Of a stretch of 64,000 nt of DNA, positions 16,480-24,981 are shown piece by piece. This stretch comes from Neobacillus niacini (GTDB lineage Bacteria; Bacillota; Bacilli; Bacillales; Cytobacillaceae): positions 339,855-403,854 of the forward strand of contig NZ_BAWM01000020.1 of the NCBI RefSeq assembly GCF_000759675.1, given 5' to 3'. The position numbers and the translations under genes were made by a program. How positions within the stretch are numbered: the first letter of the stretch is position 1; every line of letters begins with the position of its first letter. Below the pieces are notes generated by a model. It ran no database searches, was not told the DNA's origin, and saw only the letters and a program-made list of their open reading frames with translations.

Positions 16480-17691
16480 TTAGATTGTACTGTACGTTTC
16501 TATAGCAAATTCCTTAAAAGGCGTATGGGGAAGGCTGCTGAAATTCTCCACGGCCAGTTGCGCAGCTTGATTCGCCTCTTCCATTTCTCCAAGTTCACGA
16601 TGGCAAAGTGCTTTGTAGGCATACCGAACATAAAAGAGTGACAAGTCAAACGGATGGTGCGTTGAGGACGGCGTCTCTACTTTTTCGAAATAAAGGATTG
16701 ATTCTTTAAACTCCCCAAGTCCATAGAGGGATTTTCCTTTTTCAATTAGGTATAAAGATTCAACGACGTCCTTCACCTTCGGATTTGCCAAATACTGATC
16801 AATCATCTCCAAAGCCTTTGAATACTCATGCTTCTCCGTATTTAGAGACATAATGACGATAAGGTCGTGAATGAGGATGGATAATAAATCGTCCGCGAAC
16901 TCACCGTATTGCTTTAGCTTTCGTAAATACAACTCTTGGTTTTCATTATCATTTCTCATCATAGCCTGTCCTGCACCTAGTCTGTATAAATCATCAATGC
17001 GATAAAAGATTTTGTGCTTTTTTGAAAAATCAATCGCCTTTTCCATCACATCTTTTGCAGCACGATCATTACCGACCGCAAAATGTAGTATGGCTTCTGT
17101 ATAGTCAAGGTCAACCCGTGTCATCGGATCCATATAGACATGGTTGGATTCGATCTCTGCACGCTCCCTTACTAATACCTCTAGTGCCACCGAATACTCA
17201 TGTTCAACAAACTTAACCATTGAACGAAAAATGGAAATTTGTGCACGGTTGGATGTCAGATTCATCCTGTCATACATAGCCGCCGCTTGGTCCGAAAACT
17301 CCTCCCATCCAATAATTTTTTCTTCATAAAGACTGCGGCAATAGATATCTAACAGGCGTGCCGACTCATATCCTTGGGTAAGATTTTTTAAATAAGGTTC
17401 AATAAGAGATAGCAGCTGTTTATATTTATCTGGAGCCATTTCTGATTTTTGATTGTATAACATTTCAGCTTTTTCAAGAATTCCCCTTAATTCCTGTGTG
17501 CTGATTTCCTCCAATAAATCGGTCACTTCCACATCCAGCCCCTCAGCAATATACGCCAAGCTTTCCATGGATGGCTTCGCTTTATTGTTTTCGATGAGGC
17601 TGAGCATCCCCTTCGTAAGTCCTTCCCCTGCCAGTGCTTCAAGTGTCAGCTTTTTCTGCTTTCGTAATTTTCGTATTCGGTCTCCTAACAA
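16480..17691 (-). CDS. XRE-type regulator with TPR-like C-terminal domain
   Basis: The 403-residue protein has an N-terminal Cro/CI helix-turn-helix (RIRKLRKQKKLTLEALAGEG then GMLSLIENNKAKPSMESLAY) and some 330 residues of helical repeats of TPR type. This is the layout of RNPP-like and other peptide- or metabolite-responsive regulators. No small peptide gene is visible next to it. It is divergent from an MFS exporter, and two identical palindromic operators lie in the gap, so autoregulation and control of the exporter are likely. Confidence 0.85.
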   Translation of the reverse strand: MLGDRIRKLRKQKKLTLEALAGEGLTKGMLSLIENNKAKPSMESLAYIAEGLDVEVTDLLEEISTQELRGILEKAEMLYNQKSEMAPDKYKQLLSLIEPYLKNLTQGYESARLLDIYCRSLYEEKIIGWEEFSDQAAAMYDRMNLTSNRAQISIFRSMVKFVEHEYSVALEVLVRERAEIESNHVYMDPMTRVDLDYTEAILHFAVGNDRAAKDVMEKAIDFSKKHKIFYRIDDLYRLGAGQAMMRNDNENQELYLRKLKQYGEFADDLLSILIHDLIVIMSLNTEKHEYSKALEMIDQYLANPKVKDVVESLYLIEKGKSLYGLGEFKESILYFEKVETPSSTHHPFDLSLFYVRYAYKALCHRELGEMEEANQAAQLAVENFSSLPHTPFKEFAIETYSTI

Positions 17692-17717
17692 GAATCGAGC
17701 ACCTCCTCAGAATGGAT

Positions 17718-17790
17718 AGTTTAATTATATTAAACTTTTCCTTGAAATGGAAGAAAATACATGTTATGATTTGTTTAATTAAATTAAACT
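17718..17790. promoter_or_regulatory. Divergent promoter region with two identical operators
   Basis: GTTTAAT-n3-ATTAAAC occurs at 17719-17735 and 17773-17789, 54 bp apart. Between them a sigma-A promoter for the MFS gene can be read: TTGAAA (about 17742) and TATGAT 17 bp later. The downstream operator directly follows the -10. Confidence 0.7.
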
Positions 17791-17824
17791 TTTAAAAAAT
17801 AATCCTAAGAAATGGGGAAATTTT

Positions 17825-19117
17825 ATGAATAGCAGTATGATGTTGAAAAAAGCGACTTATCATCTCTGGACGTTTACCATAAGCAAACTGATTTCATCCT
17901 TTGGTTCTCAGGTATACTCGTTTGCGATTAGTTTTTACATTTTACAAGCAACAGGTTCTGCGAAGAGCTTTGCTTTGAATCTTATATGCAATGTGCTGCC
18001 ACGTACGATTGCGGCGCCATTTGCAGGCTATATCGTCGATAAATATTCACGAAAAACAATTGCGATTACCTCTCAGATTGCAACGACCTTAGCCATTGGC
18101 GGATTATTAGTTGTTAGTGTGACCTCAGGATTATCTTTAACCGCTATTTACATCACTTCCTGTATTTTGTCGCTTACATCGATGTTGTCGGGTGTGGCGT
18201 TTACCTCCTCCATTACTGGGCTTGTGGACGAAGCAAGAATTCAAAAAGCAATGTCATTAAATCAGATGTCGATTTCATTTGCAGCCATCGCCTCTCCTGC
18301 TGTTGGAGGGTTATTGTATGGAGTCATTTCCATGCCTTTATTCCTTATCGTGTATATGATTGCTTCTGGTGTCGCGATTGTTCTCGAATCCACAATGAAT
18401 TTCACCCTGTTTTCCAAACAAAAACCTGAATCAGTAGAAAAAGAATCCGTATGGCAAGGGATGAAGGCGGGTGTTTCCTATTTGAAATTGCAGCCGCTGT
18501 TGATGACCATTATCTGGATTGCCTTATTAGTTAATTTTCTTTTCAGTGCTTTTCAGGTTGGATATTCCTATATCCTCATCGAAAAATTAAAAATGGCCTC
18601 CCAGCATTTTGGTTTTACCGAAGGTGCCTTTGCCGTCGGGATGTTGTTGTTATCAATCTATTACTCAGTTCGGAAAGAAGTGAAGTTTCCTCTGCTTGTC
18701 GCTAAAAAGGGAATACTGGTTATGGGGGCAATTATGGGTGGTACTGTTTTCCCTTTACTTGTCACAATGCCTTATAACTCAATGTTCGCATACTATATTA
18801 TTCTTGAATTAGGTTTAGGAGCGATCATTATGATTATCAACACACCAACACAAGTGATGATGCAAAAACAAATTGCTGACGAATTTAAGGGTCGGGTATT
18901 TTCTATCGTTGAGACCATCGCGATGGCTTTATCGCCGCTAGGCATGGTGATATATGGATTTTTATACGATGTCTTCCCTGCGGAATGGGTCCTGCTCTTG
19001 ACATCAGGTCTATTTGTGGGAGTTGTTCTAATCTTAGCAAGACCTTCTGTCATCCGAAAAGTACACCCGGAGCTTTCTGTGGAAAAAGGATTGAAAAAAA
19101 GGGCAGAAGCTTACTAG
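17825..19117 (+). CDS. MFS transporter, drug-exporter-like
   Basis: The 430-residue integral membrane protein with about 12 hydrophobic segments resembles the DHA3-type multidrug/macrolide exporters. The loop 2-3 signature appears as GYIVDKYSRKTIAIT at about residue 60. Cargo is not predictable. The regulator next door and the operators suggest it is induced by its substrate. The ATG has AATGGGGA 8 nt upstream. Confidence 0.88.
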   Translation: MNSSMMLKKATYHLWTFTISKLISSFGSQVYSFAISFYILQATGSAKSFALNLICNVLPRTIAAPFAGYIVDKYSRKTIAITSQIATTLAIGGLLVVSVTSGLSLTAIYITSCILSLTSMLSGVAFTSSITGLVDEARIQKAMSLNQMSISFAAIASPAVGGLLYGVISMPLFLIVYMIASGVAIVLESTMNFTLFSKQKPESVEKESVWQGMKAGVSYLKLQPLLMTIIWIALLVNFLFSAFQVGYSYILIEKLKMASQHFGFTEGAFAVGMLLLSIYYSVRKEVKFPLLVAKKGILVMGAIMGGTVFPLLVTMPYNSMFAYYIILELGLGAIIMIINTPTQVMMQKQIADEFKGRVFSIVETIAMALSPLGMVIYGFLYDVFPAEWVLLLTSGLFVGVVLILARPSVIRKVHPELSVEKGLKKRAEAY

Positions 19118-19120
19118 TTT

Positions 19121-19240
19121 GTAGATATCTTCAAAAAGTGTGTAGATATAATAAGATTTTGTGTAGATATAAATCGAAAGTCTGTAGATAAAGGATCATT
19201 TCATGTAAATATATACCAAATTTATGTAGTTATCCTATTA
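19121..19240. repeat. Tandem 21-bp repeats, GTAGATAT type
   Basis: Units begin at 19121, 19142, 19163, 19184 and 19205 with a partial one at 19226: exactly 21 bp each, with the core GTAGATAT conserved and the rest variable. They lie between the convergent MFS and ferredoxin genes. The same core in the opposite orientation recurs at 34885-35000. Confidence 0.85.
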
Positions 19241-19247
19241 AACTAAA

Positions 19248-19278
19248 AACGCCTTCTCCAAAAATGGGGAAGGCACTT
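19248..19278. terminator. Terminator of the dms operon
   Basis: GCCTTCTCC (19251-19259) pairs with GGGGAAGGC (19266-19274); the minus-strand side is followed by GTTTTT. Confidence 0.8.
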
Positions 19279-19281
19279 TAG

Positions 19282-20199
19282 TCAAACTTTACTATTTAAA
19301 TAACCAGCTTTCCGCTTTGCGCAAATAGGGCATTTGATGTCATGTTTGGAAAGTGTTTTAAAGCTGTCCTTACAAACCACACAAGTGTTTGAATAAGTCT
19401 CAAGTGTTTTCGAAACTGCCTTCGATACATGAGGGCGTATTGTGATCGCTTTTTCCGGACAAACATCCACACACAACTGGCAATCAGAACAAGCCTGAGG
19501 TGACACCTCAAAACTGTCATCACCAATACGGAAACATTCCTTTGGACATAATGCTTCACAAGCACTACACAGCGTACACTTTTCTCGCTCAACCACCACA
19601 TCAAAAAACTGATGTTCAGAATAATAACGGGATAAATCGAAATTGGTATGATTGAATCTCCATTTCGCTGGCGTCACTTGTTTTACAAGCGACTTCCCCT
19701 CTTTCCCCCAAAGAGAAAACAATTCTCGTCTTGAAACAGATTCATTTTTTTCTGATGGAGGATATCCTGTCTGGATGAAGAACGTACTTTTCCCCAGTTC
19801 CTGCAGAATCGTATTGGCGTCATGAATTCGATGATTCCAGACTTTTCGCAAATCCTCTGAAGAAAATAGGATAGAGGTGATTCCCTTGGCATGAAAAACG
19901 AGTAGTTCCTTCCTCGATGGGATCATTCCAGCTTCGGCAACCAGTTGATTGCGGACAATCGTCCGCTTTGGAAAAATACCTTCAACCGCTTGAACCGGAC
20001 AGAATGCCATACAGTTCCCACATTCTACACATTTTTCAGCTTGAATAACAGGCAGATGATTCTTAAGTGTAATAGCCTCTTCTTTACATGATTCAACACA
20101 CTGATTACAAGTTGCCCAAGGGCTTTTACCGCGCACACAGGAATCAGATACATGAAATTGATAATCAAGACTTTCTACCCATTTATCAAGCATCCCCAT
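19282..20199 (-). CDS. Multi-cluster ferredoxin-type protein with C-terminal CxxC pairs
   Basis: This last gene of the dms operon encodes 305 residues. The cysteine groups in order are CNQCVESC, CVECGNCMAFCP, CTLCSACEALCP and CSDCQLCVDVCP, enough for up to four [4Fe-4S] clusters. A terminal CVVC...CPIC pair could bind zinc or iron. The middle 120 residues have no cysteine cluster. It resembles NapF/4Fe-4S accessory proteins encoded with molybdoenzymes. It may pass electrons to, or help mature, the DmsA-like subunit. No signal peptide is seen, so it is cytoplasmic. Confidence 0.85.
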   Translation of the reverse strand: MGMLDKWVESLDYQFHVSDSCVRGKSPWATCNQCVESCKEEAITLKNHLPVIQAEKCVECGNCMAFCPVQAVEGIFPKRTIVRNQLVAEAGMIPSRKELLVFHAKGITSILFSSEDLRKVWNHRIHDANTILQELGKSTFFIQTGYPPSEKNESVSRRELFSLWGKEGKSLVKQVTPAKWRFNHTNFDLSRYYSEHQFFDVVVEREKCTLCSACEALCPKECFRIGDDSFEVSPQACSDCQLCVDVCPEKAITIRPHVSKAVSKTLETYSNTCVVCKDSFKTLSKHDIKCPICAKRKAGYLNSKV

Positions 20200-20234
20200 T
20201 ATTTATCACCTCTACCTAAGGATTTAAAACGATA

Positions 20235-21068
20235 TTACGCACCTAAAACATAAAATACATATCTGCTCATACCCTCTGCAGCAACAAATACGAGTAGTGC
20301 AGCGTAAACAAGTAAGTAATTAATTTTTGGTTTGGAGGATAATGATAGATAACCCATCACTCCAAGGCCGAGCATTTCAATCGCCCAACGGAAACCAACC
20401 ATTCCTGAATAAGATTCAAGCTTTGCAGCGGCTGTTTCTCCTGTGACTAATTGGACCTCCGGGGTATAGCCAGCAAACATAGCCGCACCGATTACCTGAA
20501 TGGCAACACCGAATATCCCGATGAGGAATGCCCATTTGACAATCGTCTTCATTTCTTCCCCTTTAATACTCTGGAGCATCATACTTGCCCCAAGAACAGG
20601 TCCGAGTGAAAAGGCAGTTCCATAGAAGACAACATACGTATTCAAATGATCCCATCCGTTGACGCGTGTAACAGCGTAAGCAGACGCCATACAATAAATA
20701 TCAACTAATCCAACAATTCCTGTTATCAACAAAAGAATTGGATGGACCTTCTTTTGAACGAACATCAAACCGGTCGTTAAACAAACAAGAGCAATGAAAG
20801 CACCGGTAAAAACGATTTCGTTACTCATCCATGACCGCCCAAATCCTCTTAAGACATTAAACGCATTCTCTGGACTGCCGAGGTGAAAAAATGAAGCAAT
20901 TAACCCAATAAACGATACCACCACCGTAACAAGAAGTGGTAATTTCATAGCTTTTAACTTATCGCCGTTCGATGCTGCGATTCTTCCATAGATCAACCAT
21001 AGAAAGAGAACACTGCCGACTGCAGCTGGAATCGATACGGTAAATAGTAACAATGGCCATTCATGCAT
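20235..21068 (-). CDS. dmsC: DmsC-like membrane anchor subunit
   Basis: The 277-residue protein with eight predicted membrane helices is of the DmsC family. It anchors the DmsAB dimer and oxidises menaquinol. The conserved N-terminus HEWPLLLFTVSIPAAVGSVL and the first loop FHLGSPENAFNVLRGFGRSW match the family, including the His in the quinol-site region. It lies 15 bp after dmsB in the operon. Confidence 0.88.
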   Translation of the reverse strand: MHEWPLLLFTVSIPAAVGSVLFLWLIYGRIAASNGDKLKAMKLPLLVTVVVSFIGLIASFFHLGSPENAFNVLRGFGRSWMSNEIVFTGAFIALVCLTTGLMFVQKKVHPILLLITGIVGLVDIYCMASAYAVTRVNGWDHLNTYVVFYGTAFSLGPVLGASMMLQSIKGEEMKTIVKWAFLIGIFGVAIQVIGAAMFAGYTPEVQLVTGETAAAKLESYSGMVGFRWAIEMLGLGVMGYLSLSSKPKINYLLVYAALLVFVAAEGMSRYVFYVLGA

Positions 21069-21083
21069 TCCAAATCCCTCCCT

Positions 21084-21629
21084 TTAGATTAAGTCCGTTC
21101 CACCAATAATCAAATTTGGTTTTGTGATCGTAGAGCTTGGCAACCCTTTGATATCCGCATTGGCACCATATTTTGCACGCAATTCGTCGATTGGACCAAA
21201 CTCAATCGCACGCATGACACAGGAAGATACACAGACAGGTTCTTCACCTTTTTCTCTTAAGTCAAAGCACGTATCACACTTAGTCATTTTTCCAATTTCT
21301 TCATTGTATTGTGGTGCACCGTACGGACAATTCCACTCACAATATTTACAGCCAATACATTTCTCATGATCAACAAGGACGACTCCATCCTTCTCCCGCT
21401 TATACATACCACCGGTTGGACAACCTTGGACGCAAGCTGGTTCATCACAATGATTGCATGAAATAGAAAGATGATAAAGCATGGGCTTTGGAAAATGTCC
21501 TTCTTCAAAATCGTATACTCTACGGTAATTCCTTCCTACTTCTAGAGAGTTTTTATCCTTACATGAAACGGTACACGTCTTACAACCGATACAATCTGCA
21601 ACGTTTATATAAAATCCCATTTGCACCAT
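21084..21629 (-). CDS. dmsB: DmsB-like [4Fe-4S] electron-transfer subunit
   Basis: The 181-residue subunit has four cysteine groups (CIGCKTCTVSCKD, CNHCDEPACVQGCP, CIGCKYCEWNCPYGAP, CDTCFDLREKGEEPVCVSSC) for four [4Fe-4S] clusters. These wire DmsC to the molybdenum subunit. There is no signal peptide; in DMSO reductases it is carried out with DmsA by the Tat system. AGGAGG lies 8 nt before the ATG at 21629. Confidence 0.93.
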   Translation of the reverse strand: MVQMGFYINVADCIGCKTCTVSCKDKNSLEVGRNYRRVYDFEEGHFPKPMLYHLSISCNHCDEPACVQGCPTGGMYKREKDGVVLVDHEKCIGCKYCEWNCPYGAPQYNEEIGKMTKCDTCFDLREKGEEPVCVSSCVMRAIEFGPIDELRAKYGANADIKGLPSSTITKPNLIIGGTDLI

Positions 21630-21648
21630 GGATTAAACCTCCTTCTAT

Positions 21649-24222
21649 TTAAAATTTAATGATGCGCTGATCCCACTTAACATCCTCGATTAAAGGTTCG
21701 CCATCCCATTTTTTCATGTTACAAACAGCCGTATTCCATCCAGATGTTCCAAGACCTGTGGCAATTGGGCCAGTAAGCATATTATCTGCTCCTGCTTTAT
21801 CTACCTCTTCTTTTTCATCTAGTTGAACCCATGCACCATGTGGCAGAGCGATTACACCAGGCGTCATTGTTTCTGTTAGATGAGCCGGCCGTAATGTTTT
21901 TCCATATTCATTATATAAAAGAACTGTATCGCCCTCTTTGATTCCGAGGCGTTTACCATCACTCATATTGATAAAGACTGGATTTGTCCATGCTTCACGA
22001 AGCTGTTGAACATTATCAAAGGTACTGTGTGAACGTCTTAAATAGTGTGGATTGTATACCTGGAATGGGTAATCGCCCTTCTTTTTCTTTTCCCAATTTT
22101 CAAAGGTATCTTCAAACCCTTTGGTTTTTGGTACGTATTTAGGAATTGGGTCGATTACTGTCCAGCCGCCCTTTGATTCTTCGTGTATTGTCTTACAATG
22201 GATTTCAAATTTTCCACTTGGTGTAGAGAGCGGATTACTTTCTGGGTTTTCAACAAAGCTTTTATAAGCGATAAAGCCGAAATTATCGCCAGGCTTTCGT
22301 GGAACCTGATAGACACCCTGTTCGATTAATTCCTTTAACCCAATTCGTCCTTGCTGCGGTGTACCCATTACGCCCCATTCTTTAATGTCCCCGGCGGTAA
22401 TCGTTACCAATGGCTCATAATCGACTCCATTTGCGGCGATTACTTTACTGGTTGCTAACTTGTTAAAAAAGGCTTGTTTTTCATTAATTGGATAAAGTAG
22501 TTTAGAATCTAAGCCAAGTTTCTCAGTTAATTCCTTTGCTATTTGCACATCACTCTTCGCTTCATATAACGGAGCTATAACGTTGGAATACACAATATAC
22601 ATTTCACGATTGCCCTGAAGCATTCCACCTTCTGTTTCCCATTCCGTCGTTACAGGCAGAACCACGTCTGAATACTTTGCATTCGTGGTTAATACATAGG
22701 CATGTGAAACAACAAACTCTACCTTTCGATGTGCTTCAATTCCCATTTGGATCGCACCACGTGTTTGAAGAGTTGCATTAAATTGATGATAGATTAATTG
22801 AATATTCGCTTTCCGCTCTCCCTCACCTTTTTGATGGAACTTTCCATCTAAAACGGCTGTGAAGATTTCATTATGATTCAACATATTGGTCACAGGATTC
22901 TTTACAGATAGGTATCCATCATTTCCTGCTTTTACTAACCATGGTCCGCCATTACCGGCAGCTCGATGGCAGCTAACTCCTGTCATACTTCCTGAACGGC
23001 CCATATGTCCTGTCATCATGCCAAGAGTTGAAAATGCTTGAACCCAACCTTCACCATCATTAATACGTGCAGGTCCCCAACCAGTTAAAAGAGCAACTCT
23101 ATTCGTTGAGCCAATTTGACGAGCTAAATCACGAATTCTAATCGGTTCTACACCACAAATCTCTGAAGCCCATTCCGGTGTTTTCGGAAGATTGTCATAG
23201 GTTCCTAGAAGGTAATCTTTAAAGTTTTCTTTTGGATCGGCACCTTCTGGCATATGACTAGCATCAAAGCCTACCGTACAACGGTATAAGAAATCCCAGT
23301 CAATTAACGGATTGGTAATCGGATCATCTTCATCTAATAATGCATTCATAATCCCTAGTGCTAGTGCATGGTCTGTTCCAGGTCTTACTGGAACCCAATC
23401 GGCTTTGAAGGTTCTTGCTGATTCTGTATAAGAAGGATCGATTGAGATAAATCTTGCTCCAGCCTTTTTTGCCTGCATAAAATTATAAGTAGGACTTCCT
23501 GGGCTGCTCCATGCTGGGTTTTCTCCCCAAAGAACAATTAATTGTGAGTTTCTCAGGTCGATCCGGTCGTTGATACCAAGATCAGTCCAGCCCTCGGCCA
23601 CACCCATCATCGTTGGCGCCCAGTACCAAGCACCCCAAGAGGTGGTTCCATAGTCTGTTGTGCAGCCTCCGTTTAAGGATAATACCTTCGTAATTTGACC
23701 AGAACCGGTAGCCCATAGAGCTTCATTTCCGTATTTTTTTGAGATTCTAGTAATCTCACTTGAGACAATATCAAGTGCTTCAGCCCAAGAAATTCTTACC
23801 CACTGGTCTTTACCTCGCAGCCCTTTTTTACCGCCGCCAACTGCCCAGTTTTTTCGCTTCATTGGGTATTTCAGACGATCGGCACCAAATACTTGATGAC
23901 GCTGTGAACGTCCTCGTAAGCATCCACGTTGCTGTGGAAAATCAGGACTATCTGGATGTGTGTCATCGGTTTTTTGACGAACTACAACACCATCTTGGAC
24001 AAGAACTTTGTTCACACAACGGCCGCCGCAGTTGTGCCAGCATGCTGCTGCTTTCCATATTCCTTCACCATTCTTATCCTCTGTACCAATGCCTGTTTCT
24101 GCTTTGGCAACTAAACCTCTAGAAACGGGTATGGCCGCAGTCGCTGCAGCGGCACTAGTCCAGCCAATAAACGACCTTCTTGTCATCTTAAAATCTTTGA
24201 TTTTTTGTACAAGATCCAACAT
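21649..24222 (-). CDS. dmsA: DmsA-like molybdopterin oxidoreductase, Tat exported
   Basis: The 857-residue catalytic subunit is of the DMSO reductase family. A twin-arginine signal (TRRSFIG, residues 14-20) is followed by a hydrophobic AAAATAAIP stretch. The [4Fe-4S] ligands are C61, C65, C69 and C101 (CWHNCGGRC; CLRGRSQR). The likely Mo ligand is a serine, S195, in DYGTTSWG, which lines up with YGDYSS of E. coli DmsA and suits DMSO/TMAO-type or other S/N-oxide reduction. A C-terminal molydop-binding domain is present. TorD-like chaperone, DmsB and DmsC genes flank it. The true electron acceptor is not proven by sequence. Confidence 0.92.
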   Translation of the reverse strand: MLDLVQKIKDFKMTRRSFIGWTSAAAATAAIPVSRGLVAKAETGIGTEDKNGEGIWKAAACWHNCGGRCVNKVLVQDGVVVRQKTDDTHPDSPDFPQQRGCLRGRSQRHQVFGADRLKYPMKRKNWAVGGGKKGLRGKDQWVRISWAEALDIVSSEITRISKKYGNEALWATGSGQITKVLSLNGGCTTDYGTTSWGAWYWAPTMMGVAEGWTDLGINDRIDLRNSQLIVLWGENPAWSSPGSPTYNFMQAKKAGARFISIDPSYTESARTFKADWVPVRPGTDHALALGIMNALLDEDDPITNPLIDWDFLYRCTVGFDASHMPEGADPKENFKDYLLGTYDNLPKTPEWASEICGVEPIRIRDLARQIGSTNRVALLTGWGPARINDGEGWVQAFSTLGMMTGHMGRSGSMTGVSCHRAAGNGGPWLVKAGNDGYLSVKNPVTNMLNHNEIFTAVLDGKFHQKGEGERKANIQLIYHQFNATLQTRGAIQMGIEAHRKVEFVVSHAYVLTTNAKYSDVVLPVTTEWETEGGMLQGNREMYIVYSNVIAPLYEAKSDVQIAKELTEKLGLDSKLLYPINEKQAFFNKLATSKVIAANGVDYEPLVTITAGDIKEWGVMGTPQQGRIGLKELIEQGVYQVPRKPGDNFGFIAYKSFVENPESNPLSTPSGKFEIHCKTIHEESKGGWTVIDPIPKYVPKTKGFEDTFENWEKKKKGDYPFQVYNPHYLRRSHSTFDNVQQLREAWTNPVFINMSDGKRLGIKEGDTVLLYNEYGKTLRPAHLTETMTPGVIALPHGAWVQLDEKEEVDKAGADNMLTGPIATGLGTSGWNTAVCNMKKWDGEPLIEDVKWDQRIIKF

Positions 24223-24240
24223 GTTTGACCCTCCTCTTCC

Positions 24241-24963
24241 TTACTTTTGGATCATTTCTATATTCAATAGTTCATTAAGAACATTTGAATCCATTACTAA
24301 AAAGTGTTGCAAAAGTAGCGCCATTCCACGAAAGAAGTCTGTATCCGCATGCTCTTGAATCTTTTTAGATAATGCTGGAACAAACTCTGCCAAATGGTCC
24401 TCCATAAACTGTTTTTGCTCACGAAGGAGATACTGAATTTCTTGTAAAGCCGTTGCTGATACTGAAACAGCAGATTCAATGGCTAGTTGATTGAGATGAT
24501 AGAGAAAATCGATTTCAAGGCCAATATGATCCTCTGCTTCAATGTTAAAGTCCCCCGCCTGAAATCCATATTTCTTGTAAAGCTTCCTCACATTCATCGT
24601 CGTCTGTTGAAACAACAATTTATCTTTTCGGACATACACTGATTCCCAAGGAGAAGCAAGAATGTCGAAAGGTCCAATAAACATTTTTGTGTAATCCCAG
24701 TGCAAGTCTTCATAATGCTGATCAATCATTCCTGGATTGTACGAAGCTAAATAGTCTTTAATTTTTTTTACACCCGCACCAATCCCCTCTGACTCCTCTT
24801 TAAAAGGAAATAAATCAATCATATTCTTTTGAATAAACAACTTTATATACTCTCGGGATGGCTCTTCAATAAAGAATCTCCTTAAAATGTCATAAGCAAA
24901 TTCTCTTGCATTAAAAATTTCTATCGCATCCTCGACGGTTATCGATTGTTTCGTCATTTCCAT
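24241..24963 (-). CDS. TorD/DmsD family chaperone
   Basis: The protein of about 240 residues is all-helical and has the TorD signature EDHIGLEIDFLYHL. These chaperones bind the Tat signal of the molybdoenzyme and hold it for cofactor insertion. It directly precedes dmsA in the operon. The ATG at 24963 is 8 nt after AAGGGG; the GTG three codons earlier overlaps the ribosome binding site. Confidence 0.88.
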   Translation of the reverse strand: MEMTKQSITVEDAIEIFNAREFAYDILRRFFIEEPSREYIKLFIQKNMIDLFPFKEESEGIGAGVKKIKDYLASYNPGMIDQHYEDLHWDYTKMFIGPFDILASPWESVYVRKDKLLFQQTTMNVRKLYKKYGFQAGDFNIEAEDHIGLEIDFLYHLNQLAIESAVSVSATALQEIQYLLREQKQFMEDHLAEFVPALSKKIQEHADTDFFRGMALLLQHFLVMDSNVLNELLNIEMIQK

Positions 24964-24981
24964 CCTGCTCACCCCTTCTAG

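Noticed and set aside
19121..19240. CRISPR array
   Set aside because: Repeats are 21 bp in total with an 8-bp core, far below CRISPR repeat/spacer sizes, and no cas genes are present. The same holds for the arrays at 1.83, 16.2 and 34.9 kb.
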